From assembly GCA_024641325.1 (NCBI GenBank), contig JAHEDJ010000011.1, positions 1-55,700 of the forward strand: a stretch of DNA of 55,700 bases. The letters run 5' to 3'. Positions within the stretch are counted from its first letter, which is position 1; the number at the start of each line of letters is the position of its first letter. A model generated the notes under the pieces. The model made no database searches. It saw only the letters and a program-made list of their open reading frames with translations, and was not told the origin of the DNA. Below, one piece after another: positions 27,146 through 36,654 of this stretch. The DNA comes from a bacterium (GTDB lineage: Bacteria; Actinomycetota; Acidimicrobiia; Spongiisociales; JAHEDJ01). A program made the position numbers and the translations under genes.

Positions 27146-28534
27146 ATGATTCCTGAGCGGCTCCAATGGTTGGTGCGCGCGGACGCTCCGTCCGTTGAAC
27201 TCGCCGAGTTGTTTCGGGCGAAGGACCTGGAGATATTTCTGGTCGGCGGCTCGTTGCGCGATGCGTTGCTGGGCCGGATTCCCTCCGACCTGGATTTCGC
27301 CACCAGTGCCAGACCCGAGCAGATCAAGGACATCGTGAAAGGTTGGGCAGATGCTACGTATGGAGTAGGTGAGAAGTTCGGAACCATCGGGGTTCGCAAG
27401 GGCGACCTGGTTCATGAGATCACTACCTTTCGGGACGAGATCTATCGGGACGACTCGCGCAAGCCAGAGGTCACGTACTCCGACGACATCGAGACGGATT
27501 TGTCGCGACGCGACTTCACGATCAACGCTATGGCGCTCCGTCTACCCGACCCGCAGTTGGTCGACCCGTTCGGGGGACTGGCCGACCTTGCCAGACAGCA
27601 GCTCCGGACGCCGCTTTCCCCGGACGTGTCGTTTACCGACGACCCTTTGCGGATGCTGCGCTTGTTCCGATTCGTTTCGACAATCGGGTTCGTGCCCGAC
27701 GAAGCGACGCTGACCGCGGTCTCAGTTATGGCCGACCGCCTCGAGATCGTGTCTGCGGAGCGAATCCGCGACGAGTTCTCGAAGTTGATCGTCGGTGAGC
27801 ACGTAACCGATGCGCTGTGGGGGCTGATTCACAGCGGACTGGTGGATCAGTTCATCCCCGAGTTGTCGCTGTTGAAGATGGAGCAAGATCCGGTCCAGCG
27901 CCACAAGGACGTCCTTGCTCACACGGTCGCGGTTGTCGACAAGACGGAACCCCGGTTGGTGATACGGCTGGCGGCCCTGCTTCACGACATCGGCAAGCCG
28001 GCTACCCGGGAGTTCGGCCCTGGCGGGGTCACCTTTCACCATCACGAGGTGGTAGGTGCACGGATGGCCAGAGAGCGGCTGCGAGCGCTCCGGTATGAGA
28101 GCCGTGTCGTTGACGATGTGTCGAAGCTGGTATTCATGCACCTTCGGCCCCATACGTTCAAGATGGGCTGGTCGGACTCTGCCGTGCGTCGATATGTGCG
28201 CGACGCTGGCCCTTTGCTCGAAGATCTCAACCAGTTGGTCCGATGCGATGTCACCACAGCAAGCTCCGTGAGGGCTTTGAAGATACAGCGCCGGATCGAC
28301 GAACTCGAGGGGTGTATCGCCGACCTTCGGGAGCGGGAAGAGTTGGCGTCGATTCGTCCACCCATCGACGGTCATGCTGTCATGCGCCACCTCGGGATCG
28401 ATCCGGGCCCTCTGGTGGGAGAGATCATGGACGTGCTCCTCGAGCATCGCCTCGACCACGGACCGTATTCGGAGGAGGAAGCCCTCGCGCTTGTGGACGA
28501 ATTGGTCGAGCGCAAGGGAATTGGTGGCTCGTGA
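27146..28534 (+). CDS. cca: CCA tRNA nucleotidyltransferase
   Basis: A 462-residue class II CCA-adding enzyme. The N-terminal nucleotidyltransferase has FLVGGSLRDALLG and the catalytic SDLDFAT, with RRDFTINAMAL as the sugar/base motif and DDPLRMLRLFRF in the neck. A C-terminal HD domain has the metal-binding LLHDIGKP and related His/Asp residues. It builds or repairs the 3'-CCA of tRNAs. Mycobacterial pcnA lies in the same extended neighbourhood. The ATG at 27146 follows the heptamer repeats; the stop overlaps the next gene. Confidence 0.95.
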   Translation: MIPERLQWLVRADAPSVELAELFRAKDLEIFLVGGSLRDALLGRIPSDLDFATSARPEQIKDIVKGWADATYGVGEKFGTIGVRKGDLVHEITTFRDEIYRDDSRKPEVTYSDDIETDLSRRDFTINAMALRLPDPQLVDPFGGLADLARQQLRTPLSPDVSFTDDPLRMLRLFRFVSTIGFVPDEATLTAVSVMADRLEIVSAERIRDEFSKLIVGEHVTDALWGLIHSGLVDQFIPELSLLKMEQDPVQRHKDVLAHTVAVVDKTEPRLVIRLAALLHDIGKPATREFGPGGVTFHHHEVVGARMARERLRALRYESRVVDDVSKLVFMHLRPHTFKMGWSDSAVRRYVRDAGPLLEDLNQLVRCDVTTASSVRALKIQRRIDELEGCIADLREREELASIRPPIDGHAVMRHLGIDPGPLVGEIMDVLLEHRLDHGPYSEEEALALVDELVERKGIGGS

Positions 28535-30054
28535 AGCGTGGATTTCTGCTGGCGGCGTTGGTATTCGCCGCTTGCACGGGCAGGGCGGCACCATCGGTCG
28601 CACCCCCCGACACAACGGCGGCTTCGTCGTCGTCTCTCGCGACTGCTACGAGCACCGCTTCGGAGCCGGTGGAACCAAGCCCTGGGGAAGCCGGCCTCGG
28701 TGATTCTCTGTACCCACAGTTGGGGAACGGTGGCTACGACATCGAGCACTATGCCCTCGATCTCGATTTCGCCGATGGCGTCCTCATTGGGACTGCCCGG
28801 TTGACGCTGCGAGCAACAGAGCCATTGTCATCGTTCTATCTCGACTTCTCCGGCTTGGACGTCTCGTCGGTCTCAGTAGATGAACAACCGGCCGCGTTCG
28901 AGACGGCGAAGGAGTTACTGATCCGACCGGCCCGACCTCTGACCGCCGGCCGGGTCGCATCCGTCCGGATCGACTACGAAGGAACTCCGGGCGCCGTTGT
29001 CAACTTCGCCGGCAGGTTTCCTGTGGGATGGCATGAAAGCCTCGACGGCTGGTTCGCTCTGAGTGAGCCGGGTGGCGCCGAAAGGTGGTTCCCGTCCAAC
29101 AACCATCCGAGCGACAAAGCGACCTTCAGCATGCGGATCACCGTCCCTGATGGCCTGGTGGCGGTGTCGTCGGGCGTTCTCGAAGGAACGGAATCGATCG
29201 ACGGGCAAGTCACGTATCTTTGGGAACTGGACGATCCTGCTGCTCCGTACCTGGTGGCACTCGCAATCGGCGACTTCGAACGAAGGGAGGACGAGTCTGC
29301 CGGGGGAGTGCCGATCGTCAACTACTTCGACTCCGATCTCGACGTGGCCGACCTCTCGATCTTTGACCGGCAGCCGGAGATGATTGACTTCTTTGCAGGT
29401 CTGTTCGGGCCGTATCCGTTCAACGAGTACGGTGCCCTGGTCCTCGACACCGTGCAGGCCCCGGCTGCGCTCGAGACCCAGACCCGATCGACTTTCGGAA
29501 CCCAGATACTCGTTCTCGGTGAGCCGGTCGTGGCCCACGAGTTGGGGCACCAGTGGTTCGGCGACTCCGTGAGCGTTGCCGACTGGGGGGACATCTGGCT
29601 CAACGAGGGATTTGCGACGTATGCACAGTGGTTGTGGACTGAACACTCGGGCGGGCCGGCCGCCCTGGCCGCCGAGGTGGTTGCGGGCTACAAAACCATG
29701 GCCGGAGCGTCGCTGATCGAGTCAACCGGAAGCGAGGCAGCTGCCTATGAGCTCGCCCGCGCGTCGTTCCCCCCACCAGGCTCACCTAGTGCAGATGACC
29801 TATTCAGCCAGTCGGTGTATGTGAGGGGTGGACTGACTCTTCACGCACTTCGTCTCGAACTGGGAGACCGTCGGTTCTTTGAACTCCTCGAAAGCTGGGC
29901 AACCGACCATCGACACGGCAACGCCACCACCCGTGATTTCCTCGACCTCGTGGGGCTGGCGGGTGGTGCCGAGGCGCGTGGCTTGATGGAAGCGTGGCTC
30001 TTCTCGCCGGATTTGCCCCCGATAGACGAGCTCAATCTGCGCCCACCATCATGA
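28531..30054 (+). CDS. M1-family zinc metallopeptidase lipoprotein
   Basis: A 507-residue protein starting with a lipoprotein signal (KRGFLLAALVFAAC, lipid-attached Cys15) and a Ser/Thr/Pro-rich spacer. The catalytic M1 motif is intact: HELGHQWFGD and NEGFATYAQW supply HExxH and the distant Glu ligand. The substrate-recognition GxMEN motif reads ALETQ, unlike classical aminopeptidases N, so specificity may differ. The N-terminal beta domain matches the family. The GTG start overlaps the cca stop by four bases. Confidence 0.92.
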   Translation: MKRGFLLAALVFAACTGRAAPSVAPPDTTAASSSSLATATSTASEPVEPSPGEAGLGDSLYPQLGNGGYDIEHYALDLDFADGVLIGTARLTLRATEPLSSFYLDFSGLDVSSVSVDEQPAAFETAKELLIRPARPLTAGRVASVRIDYEGTPGAVVNFAGRFPVGWHESLDGWFALSEPGGAERWFPSNNHPSDKATFSMRITVPDGLVAVSSGVLEGTESIDGQVTYLWELDDPAAPYLVALAIGDFERREDESAGGVPIVNYFDSDLDVADLSIFDRQPEMIDFFAGLFGPYPFNEYGALVLDTVQAPAALETQTRSTFGTQILVLGEPVVAHELGHQWFGDSVSVADWGDIWLNEGFATYAQWLWTEHSGGPAALAAEVVAGYKTMAGASLIESTGSEAAAYELARASFPPPGSPSADDLFSQSVYVRGGLTLHALRLELGDRRFFELLESWATDHRHGNATTRDFLDLVGLAGGAEARGLMEAWLFSPDLPPIDELNLRPPS

Positions 30055-30122
30055 GATATCGACCCGGCGCCTGCGGACGCTGTTTCCGACGCCGGGCGGC
30101 CGACGCCTTCTCCCGGGCCCCC

Positions 30123-30159
30123 TTGACGTGTCTATACGCATAGTTGTATATTCATGCGT
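30123..30159 (+). promoter_or_regulatory. argC promoter with ArgR-box-like palindrome
   Basis: TTGACG (30123-30128), an 18-base spacer and TATATT (30147-30152) form a promoter whose start would fall near 30159-30163. ACGCAT (30136-30141) and ATGCGT (30154-30159) are inverted around the -10, and the reverse strand reads CATGAATATACAACTATGC, close to an ArgR box (CATGAATA half-site). Binding there would block the promoter when arginine is plentiful. No argR is in the window. Confidence 0.6.
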
Positions 30160-30162
30160 TCT

Positions 30163-31194
30163 ATGGTCATTCAAGCTGCAGTAGTGGGGGCGTCCGGGTA
30201 TGCCGGCGGCGAGGTCGTCAGGTTGCTCGACGAGCACCCCGGGTTCGAAGTCGCATACCTCGGGGCCCACTCGCAGGCCGGATTGAGCCTCTCCTCGGCG
30301 CATCCACAATTGAGGGAAGGGGGACGTCTATTCGGTTCGAACGAGGCCGAAGCCGTCCCCGATGTGGACATAGCGTTCCTGGGCTTGCCGCACGGGGCTT
30401 CCGCCACCGCCGGCTTGGCCCTCGTGGAGCGAGGTATCAAAGTCGTCGATTTGGGGAGCGACTTCCGGATGGACACTCCCGAGCGGTATGAGGATGCTTA
30501 TGGAACGCCGCATCCTCAACCGTCGGCCCTGAGCGATTGGGAATACGGGCTGCCCGAACTGTTCAGGGAGAGAATCATCGGCGCCGACGCAGTGGCTTCT
30601 CCAGGGTGCTATCCGACTGCGACACTGCTGGCCATCGCGCCGCTGCTGGCCGGCGGCTTGATCGAACCAGCCGGGATCGTCATCAACGCGCTTTCAGGAG
30701 TCTCGGGTGCAGGCCGCTCGGCGCGCGACGACCTCATGTTCGGCGCGGTGGACGAGGGCGTCCGAGCCTACGGCGTCACCTCTCACCGGCACAGGCCGGA
30801 AATCGAGATGGGAATCGAGCTCAGCTCGAAACACGAAGTAGCGGTCACGTTCACTCCGCACCTGGTACCGATGCAGCGCGGCATACTCGCGACCTCGACG
30901 GCGCGAGTGACCGCCGGCGTCACCGGCAGCGAGCTGTCGGGGGCACTGTCCGATTACTACAAGAACGAACCCTTCGTCGACGTTATAGACGAGCCTCCGC
31001 AGACCAGATGGGTAGTTGGATCCAACAGAGCGCTCATCACAGCGTTCTTCGATGAGCGAACCGGCACCGCCATCGTGTTGTCCGCCATCGATAATCTCAT
31101 CAAGGGAGCGGCCGGCCAGGCCGTGCAGGCGGCCAACTTGATGCTCGGCCTCACAGAGACGGCCGGACTCTCGACGTCCGGGTGGATGCCGTGA
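30163..31194 (+). CDS. argC: N-acetyl-gamma-glutamyl-phosphate reductase
   Basis: ArgC of about 343 residues reduces N-acetylglutamyl phosphate with NADPH, the third step of arginine synthesis. The Rossmann start is AAVVGASGYAGGEVVRLL, the catalytic Cys lies in SPGCYPTAT, and the SGVSGAGRS loop and conserved HRHRPEIE are present. No Shine-Dalgarno is seen; ATG 30163 would be nearly leaderless with the promoter above (an ATG at 30154 lies before the predicted start of transcription). It leads argC-argJ-argB-argD. Confidence 0.94.
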   Translation: MVIQAAVVGASGYAGGEVVRLLDEHPGFEVAYLGAHSQAGLSLSSAHPQLREGGRLFGSNEAEAVPDVDIAFLGLPHGASATAGLALVERGIKVVDLGSDFRMDTPERYEDAYGTPHPQPSALSDWEYGLPELFRERIIGADAVASPGCYPTATLLAIAPLLAGGLIEPAGIVINALSGVSGAGRSARDDLMFGAVDEGVRAYGVTSHRHRPEIEMGIELSSKHEVAVTFTPHLVPMQRGILATSTARVTAGVTGSELSGALSDYYKNEPFVDVIDEPPQTRWVVGSNRALITAFFDERTGTAIVLSAIDNLIKGAAGQAVQAANLMLGLTETAGLSTSGWMP

Positions 31195-32342
31195 GCGTGA
31201 CCGCCGCACATGGCTTCTCCGCGGCTGGAGCCGCTTGCGGTATCAAACCCGGCGGAGTGCCCGACCTGGCGATCGTGGTAGCGGAGGCGGTGGCGAACGC
31301 CGCCGGGGTATTCACGACTTCATCCACGGCAGCACCGCCGGTGCACGTTTCCCGCCGTCACCTCTCTTCAGGGTCGGCCAAGGCCGTCGTAATCAATTCG
31401 GGTTGTGCCAACGCCGGAACCGGCGGGCAGGGGCACACGGCAGCGATTGCTACCGCCCAGGCGGTTGCGGCGGCATACGGCTGCGACCCGTCGGATGTGC
31501 TGGTCTGCTCGACGGGCACCATCGGCCCGCAACTTCCCGTCGAGAGAATCGTCCATGCTCTCCCGCTCGAACTCGCCTCCGATCCACAAGCCGGAGCGGA
31601 CGCCGCCACTGCGATCATGACCACCGACTCGGTCCGCAAGGAGGCCGCTCGCTCGACCGGGGGATTCACGATCGGCGGTATGGCCAAAGGTGCGGGAATG
31701 ATCCGGCCGGATATGGCGACGATGCTGGCCGTCATCACGACCGACGCCGTGGTCGGCTCTATGAGGTTGCAGCGTGCGCTCGAAGGCGCGGTGCAGGTGA
31801 GTTTCAATGCACTCAACGTCGATGGCTGCCAGTCAACCAACGACACGGTCCTGATCCTGGCCTCCGGAGCATCCGGAGTCGAGCCGGACGGGGAGTCCTT
31901 CACCGACGCATTGGTGGAGGTATGTAGCGACCTTGCTCATCAGATTGCCGCAGATGCCGAAGGGGCAACCCGGGTCGTTATTCTGCGAGTAACCGGCGCG
32001 GATGATGATGATGAAGCTCGTGAGCTCGGCAAGTTCGTCGCCGACTCGGATCTCGTCCGTGCGTCGTTCTACGGGGGGGATCCCAACTGGGGCCGGATCT
32101 TTGCTGCGCTCGGCGCTGCTCCGATCAGCGTTGATCCGGACGTGATCTCGATACGGTTCGAGGGAGTCCTGGTGGCGGAAGGTGGTACCGAAGCTGTATT
32201 CGACGGGCAAGCGCTGGCCGAACGTCTGGCAGGAGGTGGTTTTGGAGTCGACGTCAACGTCGGACCCGGATCGGGGCAGGCAACGGTGCTCACTACCGAC
32301 CTCACTCCCGAATACGTCAGATTCAATGGAGAACGCTCATGA
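31191..32342 (+). CDS. argJ: Ornithine acetyltransferase (bifunctional ArgJ)
   Basis: ArgJ of about 383 residues moves the acetyl group from N-acetylornithine to glutamate, recycling it, and in bifunctional forms also uses acetyl-CoA. It self-cleaves before the Thr of KGAGMIRPDMATML, which is the new N-terminal nucleophile. Also seen are GGMAKG and the C-terminal GDPNWGRIFAALG. The GTG start overlaps the argC stop by four bases; an ATG at 31182 is possible. Presence of argJ with no argE/argA nearby points to the cyclic pathway. Confidence 0.95.
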   Translation: MSVTAAHGFSAAGAACGIKPGGVPDLAIVVAEAVANAAGVFTTSSTAAPPVHVSRRHLSSGSAKAVVINSGCANAGTGGQGHTAAIATAQAVAAAYGCDPSDVLVCSTGTIGPQLPVERIVHALPLELASDPQAGADAATAIMTTDSVRKEAARSTGGFTIGGMAKGAGMIRPDMATMLAVITTDAVVGSMRLQRALEGAVQVSFNALNVDGCQSTNDTVLILASGASGVEPDGESFTDALVEVCSDLAHQIAADAEGATRVVILRVTGADDDDEARELGKFVADSDLVRASFYGGDPNWGRIFAALGAAPISVDPDVISIRFEGVLVAEGGTEAVFDGQALAERLAGGGFGVDVNVGPGSGQATVLTTDLTPEYVRFNGERS

Positions 32343-33226
32343 GTAGGACCCCGCCCGATCCATCGAAGGGCCGTATTGCCCAGTCAATGGGAAAAGCCAA
32401 GATTCTGATGGAGGCGATGCCCTACATCCAGGAGTTCAAAGGGAAGACCGTTGTCGTCAAGTACGGCGGGTCGGCGATGGTCGACGAGAACCTCCGGCAT
32501 ACGTTCGCCGGCGACGTAGCACTGCTTGCGCTGGTTGGAGTTCGACCGGTCGTCGTTCACGGGGGCGGCCCCCACATAACTCGCGCCATGGGACAGGCCG
32601 GGGTCGAACCGCAGTGGATGGATGGGCTGCGGATCACCGACTCCGAGACCATTAGGGTCGTGCAAACGACTCTGGCCGGTGAGATAAACCCGGATGTGGT
32701 CCGACTGCTCGGCTCACATGGAGCCCTTGCGGCGGGCGTGACGGGAATCGACGGTGCGCTGTTCGTCGCCACCCCCCTCGATCCCAAACTCGGGTTCGTC
32801 GGAGAGATCACGAAGGTCAACCCGGATCTCATAGCAAGAATGCTGATGGAGGGCGTGGTCCCCGTGGTTGCCCCCCTCGCTTTGGGTGAGGATGGTCACG
32901 TATACAACGTCAACGCCGACACCGCGGCGGGTGCTCTGGCCGAGGCACTGCAAGCGGAGAAACTTGTCTACCTCACGGATGTGGATGGTCTCTATCACGA
33001 TCTCGGGGACCGGGATTCGTTGATCCAGCGCGCCACAGTGCAGCGCCTGCGGGAACTCATCGGGTCGGGGTCGGTGTCGAAAGGCATGCTTCCCAAGCTC
33101 GATTCGTGTATTTCCGCGATGGAGGCCGGCGTTCACAATGTGCACATCCTCGACGGACGAATACAACACGCTTTGCTTCTCGAGATCTTCACTCCCCAAG
33201 GTATCGGCACAATGATCGAGCCATGA
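32339..33226 (+). CDS. argB: Acetylglutamate kinase
   Basis: ArgB of 295 residues phosphorylates N-acetylglutamate using ATP. Motifs: VVVKYGGSAM near residue 40, VVVHGGGPHI, GDVALLALVGVRPV, and the C-terminal VYLTDVDGLY with GGVSKGM-type SGSVSKGMLPKL. The N-terminal extension of about 25 residues (including AKILMEAMPYIQEF) is the mobile helix found in hexameric, arginine-inhibited ArgB forms. ATGA overlap with argJ. The stop overlaps argD. Confidence 0.96.
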   Translation: MSRTPPDPSKGRIAQSMGKAKILMEAMPYIQEFKGKTVVVKYGGSAMVDENLRHTFAGDVALLALVGVRPVVVHGGGPHITRAMGQAGVEPQWMDGLRITDSETIRVVQTTLAGEINPDVVRLLGSHGALAAGVTGIDGALFVATPLDPKLGFVGEITKVNPDLIARMLMEGVVPVVAPLALGEDGHVYNVNADTAAGALAEALQAEKLVYLTDVDGLYHDLGDRDSLIQRATVQRLRELIGSGSVSKGMLPKLDSCISAMEAGVHNVHILDGRIQHALLLEIFTPQGIGTMIEP

Positions 33227-34404
33227 TGGAGATCCCAGAGCGGGAAGCCGCTTCGATCATTCAGACTTACAGGCGACTGCCGGTCGAGTTCGTGCGCGGA
33301 GAGGGAACTCGGTTGTTCGACTCGAAGGGCCGGGAATACCTCGACTGTCTGAGCGGCATCGCGGTCACGTCGGTCGGGCATTCGAATCCGCGGGTGGCGG
33401 AGGCGGTCGCCGCGCAGATGGCCTCGCTCGTCCACGTTTCGAATCTCTTCTACACGGCTCCTCAGGTTGAACTGGCCGAGCGCCTCACCGCCTTATCCGG
33501 CCTCGACAAGGTCTTCTTCTCGAATGACGGAGCCACCGCCAACGAAGCGGCCATCAAATTGGCCCGTCGATGGGGCCAAATCAGAAACGGGACCGGGTGC
33601 TTCGAGGTCATCACGCTCGACGGGTCCTTCCACGGAAGAACGCTGGCGACGCTCGCAGCCACCGGGCAGCCTGCCAAACAGGCACTATTCACCCCACTTC
33701 CGCCCGGTTTCGTCCAGGTTCCGCCCAACGACATCCGAGCGGTAGCAGCGGCGATGGGCGCTGCCACAGCTGCGGTGATGATCGAGACGACCCAGGGTGA
33801 AGGCGGTGTCGTTCCCCTGGCGATGGAGTATCTGACCGATCTCCGGGCGTTGTGTGACGAACGGGAGGCCTTGCTGATCGTCGACGACGTGCAGGCCGGC
33901 ATCGGGCGGACCGGTACGTGGTTTTCATGGCAGAGCCTCGGCTTCGCTCCCGATATCGCCACCATCGCCAAGGCTCTCGGCAACGGGTTGCCAATCGGCG
34001 CATGTCTGGCGACCGACCGAGCCGCACAGGCTTTCAAACCCGGTGATCATGCCACTACTTTCGGAGGCGGGCCGGTGGTGTGCGCAGCGGCGTTGGCGAC
34101 ATTGACCGAGATAGAGACCAGAGCTTTGCTGGACAACGTGGGGGCTAGAGCGGAGCAGTTTCGTCTGATGCTCGATCGCCTGGACGGAGTGCGTGAGGTA
34201 CGCGGGCGGGGACTGTTGCTTGGGGCAGTGCTCGACGAGCCGATTGCCGCAGATCTCGTCTTGGCTGCATTAGACGAGGGGCTCGTCGTCAACAACGTGC
34301 TGCCGGATACCGTGCGGCTCGCCCCGCCCCTGACGATCTCGTCGGCGGAGGTTGAGGAAGTGGTGCGCAGGCTCTCGAACGCTCTGCGGAGGCTAGAAAG
34401 CTAG
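33223..34404 (+). CDS. argD: Acetylornithine aminotransferase
   Basis: A PLP class III aminotransferase of about 393 residues. The cofactor Lys lies in IATIAKALGNGLPIGA; DDVQAGIGRTG carries the Asp that pairs with the pyridine nitrogen; the N-terminal CLSGIAVTSVGHSNPRV and ATTFGGGPVVCAAALATL are typical. It makes N-acetylornithine from its semialdehyde. The first ATG (33223) overlaps the argB stop; a second lies at 33226. No argF, argR, argG or argH follows, so the operon ends here. Confidence 0.95.
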   Translation: MMEIPEREAASIIQTYRRLPVEFVRGEGTRLFDSKGREYLDCLSGIAVTSVGHSNPRVAEAVAAQMASLVHVSNLFYTAPQVELAERLTALSGLDKVFFSNDGATANEAAIKLARRWGQIRNGTGCFEVITLDGSFHGRTLATLAATGQPAKQALFTPLPPGFVQVPPNDIRAVAAAMGAATAAVMIETTQGEGGVVPLAMEYLTDLRALCDEREALLIVDDVQAGIGRTGTWFSWQSLGFAPDIATIAKALGNGLPIGACLATDRAAQAFKPGDHATTFGGGPVVCAAALATLTEIETRALLDNVGARAEQFRLMLDRLDGVREVRGRGLLLGAVLDEPIAADLVLAALDEGLVVNNVLPDTVRLAPPLTISSAEVEEVVRRLSNALRRLES

Positions 34405-34511
34405 GAGCTCTTGCGATGCCAACCGCCTGTCTTCCCAGCCGAGGAGATCCGCATGGTTGAACAAGACGATATCGGGTACCGACCGGTACAGAACTCGTCC
34501 GTGTTTCTCAC

Positions 34512-34739
34512 TTAGCGGCGGGAGATCGTCGACGCGTCTGCCTTGTAGAAGGCTCTTTCGCGGCAGTCGACGACGATGAATGTGTGACCCTCAGTGAGGA
34601 CACCGACACCTACCGGCTTCGCGGTTCCGGGGGTATGGGGCAGCCGTAGGAAACCGGAATCGTTTGGCAAGTCGGTCGGCCGCGACGTATCATCGATTAT
34701 CGATCCTTGGATCAGGGTCGGAGGAGCCTGACTCACCAT
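34512..34739 (-). CDS. Possible small protein, about 75 aa
   Basis: A minus-strand frame encodes about 75 residues ending with a segment that looks protein-like (PVGVGVLTEGHTFIVVDC, then RERAFYKADASTIS). There is no good ribosome binding site at the ATG, and the predicted liv promoter lies inside it, so it may be a shorter gene starting at an internal TTG or no gene at all. I do not recognise a family. Confidence 0.3.
   Translation of the reverse strand: MVSQAPPTLIQGSIIDDTSRPTDLPNDSGFLRLPHTPGTAKPVGVGVLTEGHTFIVVDCRERAFYKADASTISRR
34664..34704 (+). promoter_or_regulatory. Predicted liv operon promoter with operator-like site
   Basis: TTGGCA (34664-34669), an 18-base spacer and TATCAT (34688-34693) form a promoter-like pair. 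Overlapping its -10 and start region is ATCGATTATCGAT (34692-34704), two ATCGAT palindromes around one base. The first 12 bases recur exactly at 43206-43217. A repressor there would block transcription of the ABC importer. Confidence 0.5.
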
Positions 34740-34826
34740 GAGCGATTCCATCGGATACGGTCGGGAACCGGGCGGGCCGGATCGGTCGGCTTCTATATCC
34801 TCTGGTCCGAGCGAGGCCAACTCCTG

Positions 34827-35699
34827 ATGGACTTCATCAGCAACGCTCTGGTAATCGGACTGACCGAGCACGCTCCACTTGTTCTGGCTGCTATGGGTTT
34901 CGCGCTGCTCTACCGGTTGACGGGTCTGATCAATGTGGCGTACTCGGAGACGGTGACGCTTGGCGCCTATTTCGGCATGTGGGTCAATACGACTTTTGAC
35001 CTCAACTTCTACACCGTGCTGCTGCCTGCCGGGGTTCTCGCCGGTTTGGTCAGCGTCGGCACCTACTTCGTGATTTTCCGTCCGGCGAAGCGGCGAAACG
35101 TCGGCACCCTGGAGCTCATCATCATCTCGTTTGGTCTTTCTGTGGTCCTGCGTCATGGTCTCCAGTTCGTATTCGGATATCCCGTCCGGTTCTACGATGT
35201 CCCACCGCCGCATACCCTCTTCGTGCTCGGCGTTGGGGTTTCAACGTTCCGGTTGCTGGCATTGGGCAGCGTGCTCGTCCTTGCGCTTCTTCTCTACTGG
35301 TTCATCCAGAAGTCCAGATACGGCCTTCAGATTCGGGCACTGGCGAGTGATGAAGACCTGGCGCAGGTGAGCGGCATCCGGCCTTTGTTTGTCACGGCCA
35401 TGATCTGGTTCATTGCGGGCGTGGCAGGAGGGCTCGCCGGAGCCTTCTACGGAGTCGGATCATCCGTTGCTCCGTTACTGGGATGGAGGCAGTTCCTGTT
35501 CATTCTCCTCGTCGTTCTGGTAGGAGGAGCCAAGAACATCGGAGGCGTCATCATTACGGGCATTGCCACAGGCGTGGCGCTGGCTGCCATGACCCTTCAG
35601 TTCGGCCAGGTCCTGTACGCCCAACTGGCTCTGATCGTGGCGTTCATTGTGATTCTCAAAGTGCGCGGACGGCGAGCCACCGACTTGGCGAAGGTTTAG
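34827..35699 (+). CDS. livH: Branched-chain amino acid-type ABC permease LivH
   Basis: A permease of 290 residues with about eight membrane helices of the LivH family (SNALVIGLTEHAPLVLAAMGFALLYRLTGLINVAYSE, later GLQIRALASDEDLAQVSGI coupling loop and AGGLAGAFYG). It pairs with LivM, four bases downstream, to form the channel of an importer for branched-chain amino acids or related amide/carboxylate compounds. Start at ATG 34827 with a weak GCGAGG site; longer in-frame starts add non-membrane residues. Confidence 0.9.
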   Translation: MDFISNALVIGLTEHAPLVLAAMGFALLYRLTGLINVAYSETVTLGAYFGMWVNTTFDLNFYTVLLPAGVLAGLVSVGTYFVIFRPAKRRNVGTLELIIISFGLSVVLRHGLQFVFGYPVRFYDVPPPHTLFVLGVGVSTFRLLALGSVLVLALLLYWFIQKSRYGLQIRALASDEDLAQVSGIRPLFVTAMIWFIAGVAGGLAGAFYGVGSSVAPLLGWRQFLFILLVVLVGGAKNIGGVIITGIATGVALAAMTLQFGQVLYAQLALIVAFIVILKVRGRRATDLAKV

Positions 35700-35703
35700 T
35701 GAA

Positions 35704-36654
35704 ATGAACCTCGACTGGCTCGACGCATTTCTGGTCTCCGGGTTGTTTTTCGTCGTGATGATCATCGGCCTGGCGCTCCTGCTTCACATACAACTTGGGT
35801 TGGCGCGCATCGCCAATTTCGGGGTCGTCGGCTTCTGGGGGATCGGCATGTACTCCTTCGGCGTGCTGTTCGTCAAGGTGGACTGGCCCTTCGGAGATCC
35901 CTGGCCGTTCCTCATCTCAGCTGCCTTCGGTTCGGTGGTTGCCGGACTATCGGGGCTGCTCGTTGGCTGGTTGATTGCCGACCTCGACGAGGACGGTGTG
36001 TTGGTTGGCACGCTGGGTTTTGCCACGGCTGTTTGGATTCTCGCGACGACCGAACAGGACCTGACCGGCGGAGCATTGGGGATGGGCGGGCTCAGATTCC
36101 CCTACGACATCGGAACTGTGAAGGCCAACGAAACGCTGTGGCTCGTGTTGCTGATCATCGTCGTAGCCTTGATTTTGTACTACGTCCACCGAGTACATCG
36201 GGCTCCCTACGGCCGCCTGCTGACCGCCATCGGCGACAACGAACCCCTGGCCCGCAGCCTCGGCAAGGCCACGTTCCGCACGAAGATATGGCTGTTTGCC
36301 TTCGCTTCGGCCGGTATGGGACTGCTCGGCGCGATGTACGGGGTAATGGAGCGTTTCTTGGAGACGGCCAATATCGGAATCGATATCACGCTTGCCGCCA
36401 TTGTGGGATTGATCCTGGGCGGGACGGCCAGGGTGTGGGGCGCCGTCATCGGCGTCGCCATTTCGGTTGGAGTCTTCGATATTTTGGTCCAGTCCTATCT
36501 TCCACTGCCTCGTGATTGGTACAGCCAGGCGATACCGGTGCTCCGTGAAGCGATATTCGGGGCCGTTCTCATCATTGTCCTTCTCTTCCGTCCGCTCGGG
36601 GTTCTCGGCGATATGCGGCGCGACAAGCTGATGAGGAGCATGCACGGTGACTGA
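35704..36654 (+). CDS. livM: Branched-chain amino acid-type ABC permease LivM
   Basis: A 316-residue second permease with about nine membrane segments and the coupling loop PYGRLLTAIGDNEPLARSLGKATFRTKI (EAA-like) typical of LivM. It overlaps livG by eight bases. The N-terminal segment IGLALLLHIQLGLARIANFGVVGFWGIGMY matches the family pattern for the substrate path. Substrate specificity cannot be read from it. Confidence 0.9.
   Translation: MNLDWLDAFLVSGLFFVVMIIGLALLLHIQLGLARIANFGVVGFWGIGMYSFGVLFVKVDWPFGDPWPFLISAAFGSVVAGLSGLLVGWLIADLDEDGVLVGTLGFATAVWILATTEQDLTGGALGMGGLRFPYDIGTVKANETLWLVLLIIVVALILYYVHRVHRAPYGRLLTAIGDNEPLARSLGKATFRTKIWLFAFASAGMGLLGAMYGVMERFLETANIGIDITLAAIVGLILGGTARVWGAVIGVAISVGVFDILVQSYLPLPRDWYSQAIPVLREAIFGAVLIIVLLFRPLGVLGDMRRDKLMRSMHGD

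Larger units (their letters stand above)
34405..34826. other. argD-livH intergenic region
   Basis: No strongly supported plus-strand gene is seen in these 422 bases. The region holds a possible minus-strand reading frame (34512-34739), a 20-codon plus-strand frame from 34453 with a GAGGAG site, and a promoter with a shared operator-like motif (34664-34704). Confidence 0.6.

Noticed and set aside
34453-34515. A 20-codon plus-strand frame with a GAGGAG site before livH
   Set aside because: Too short to support without conservation; mentioned only as part of the gap description.
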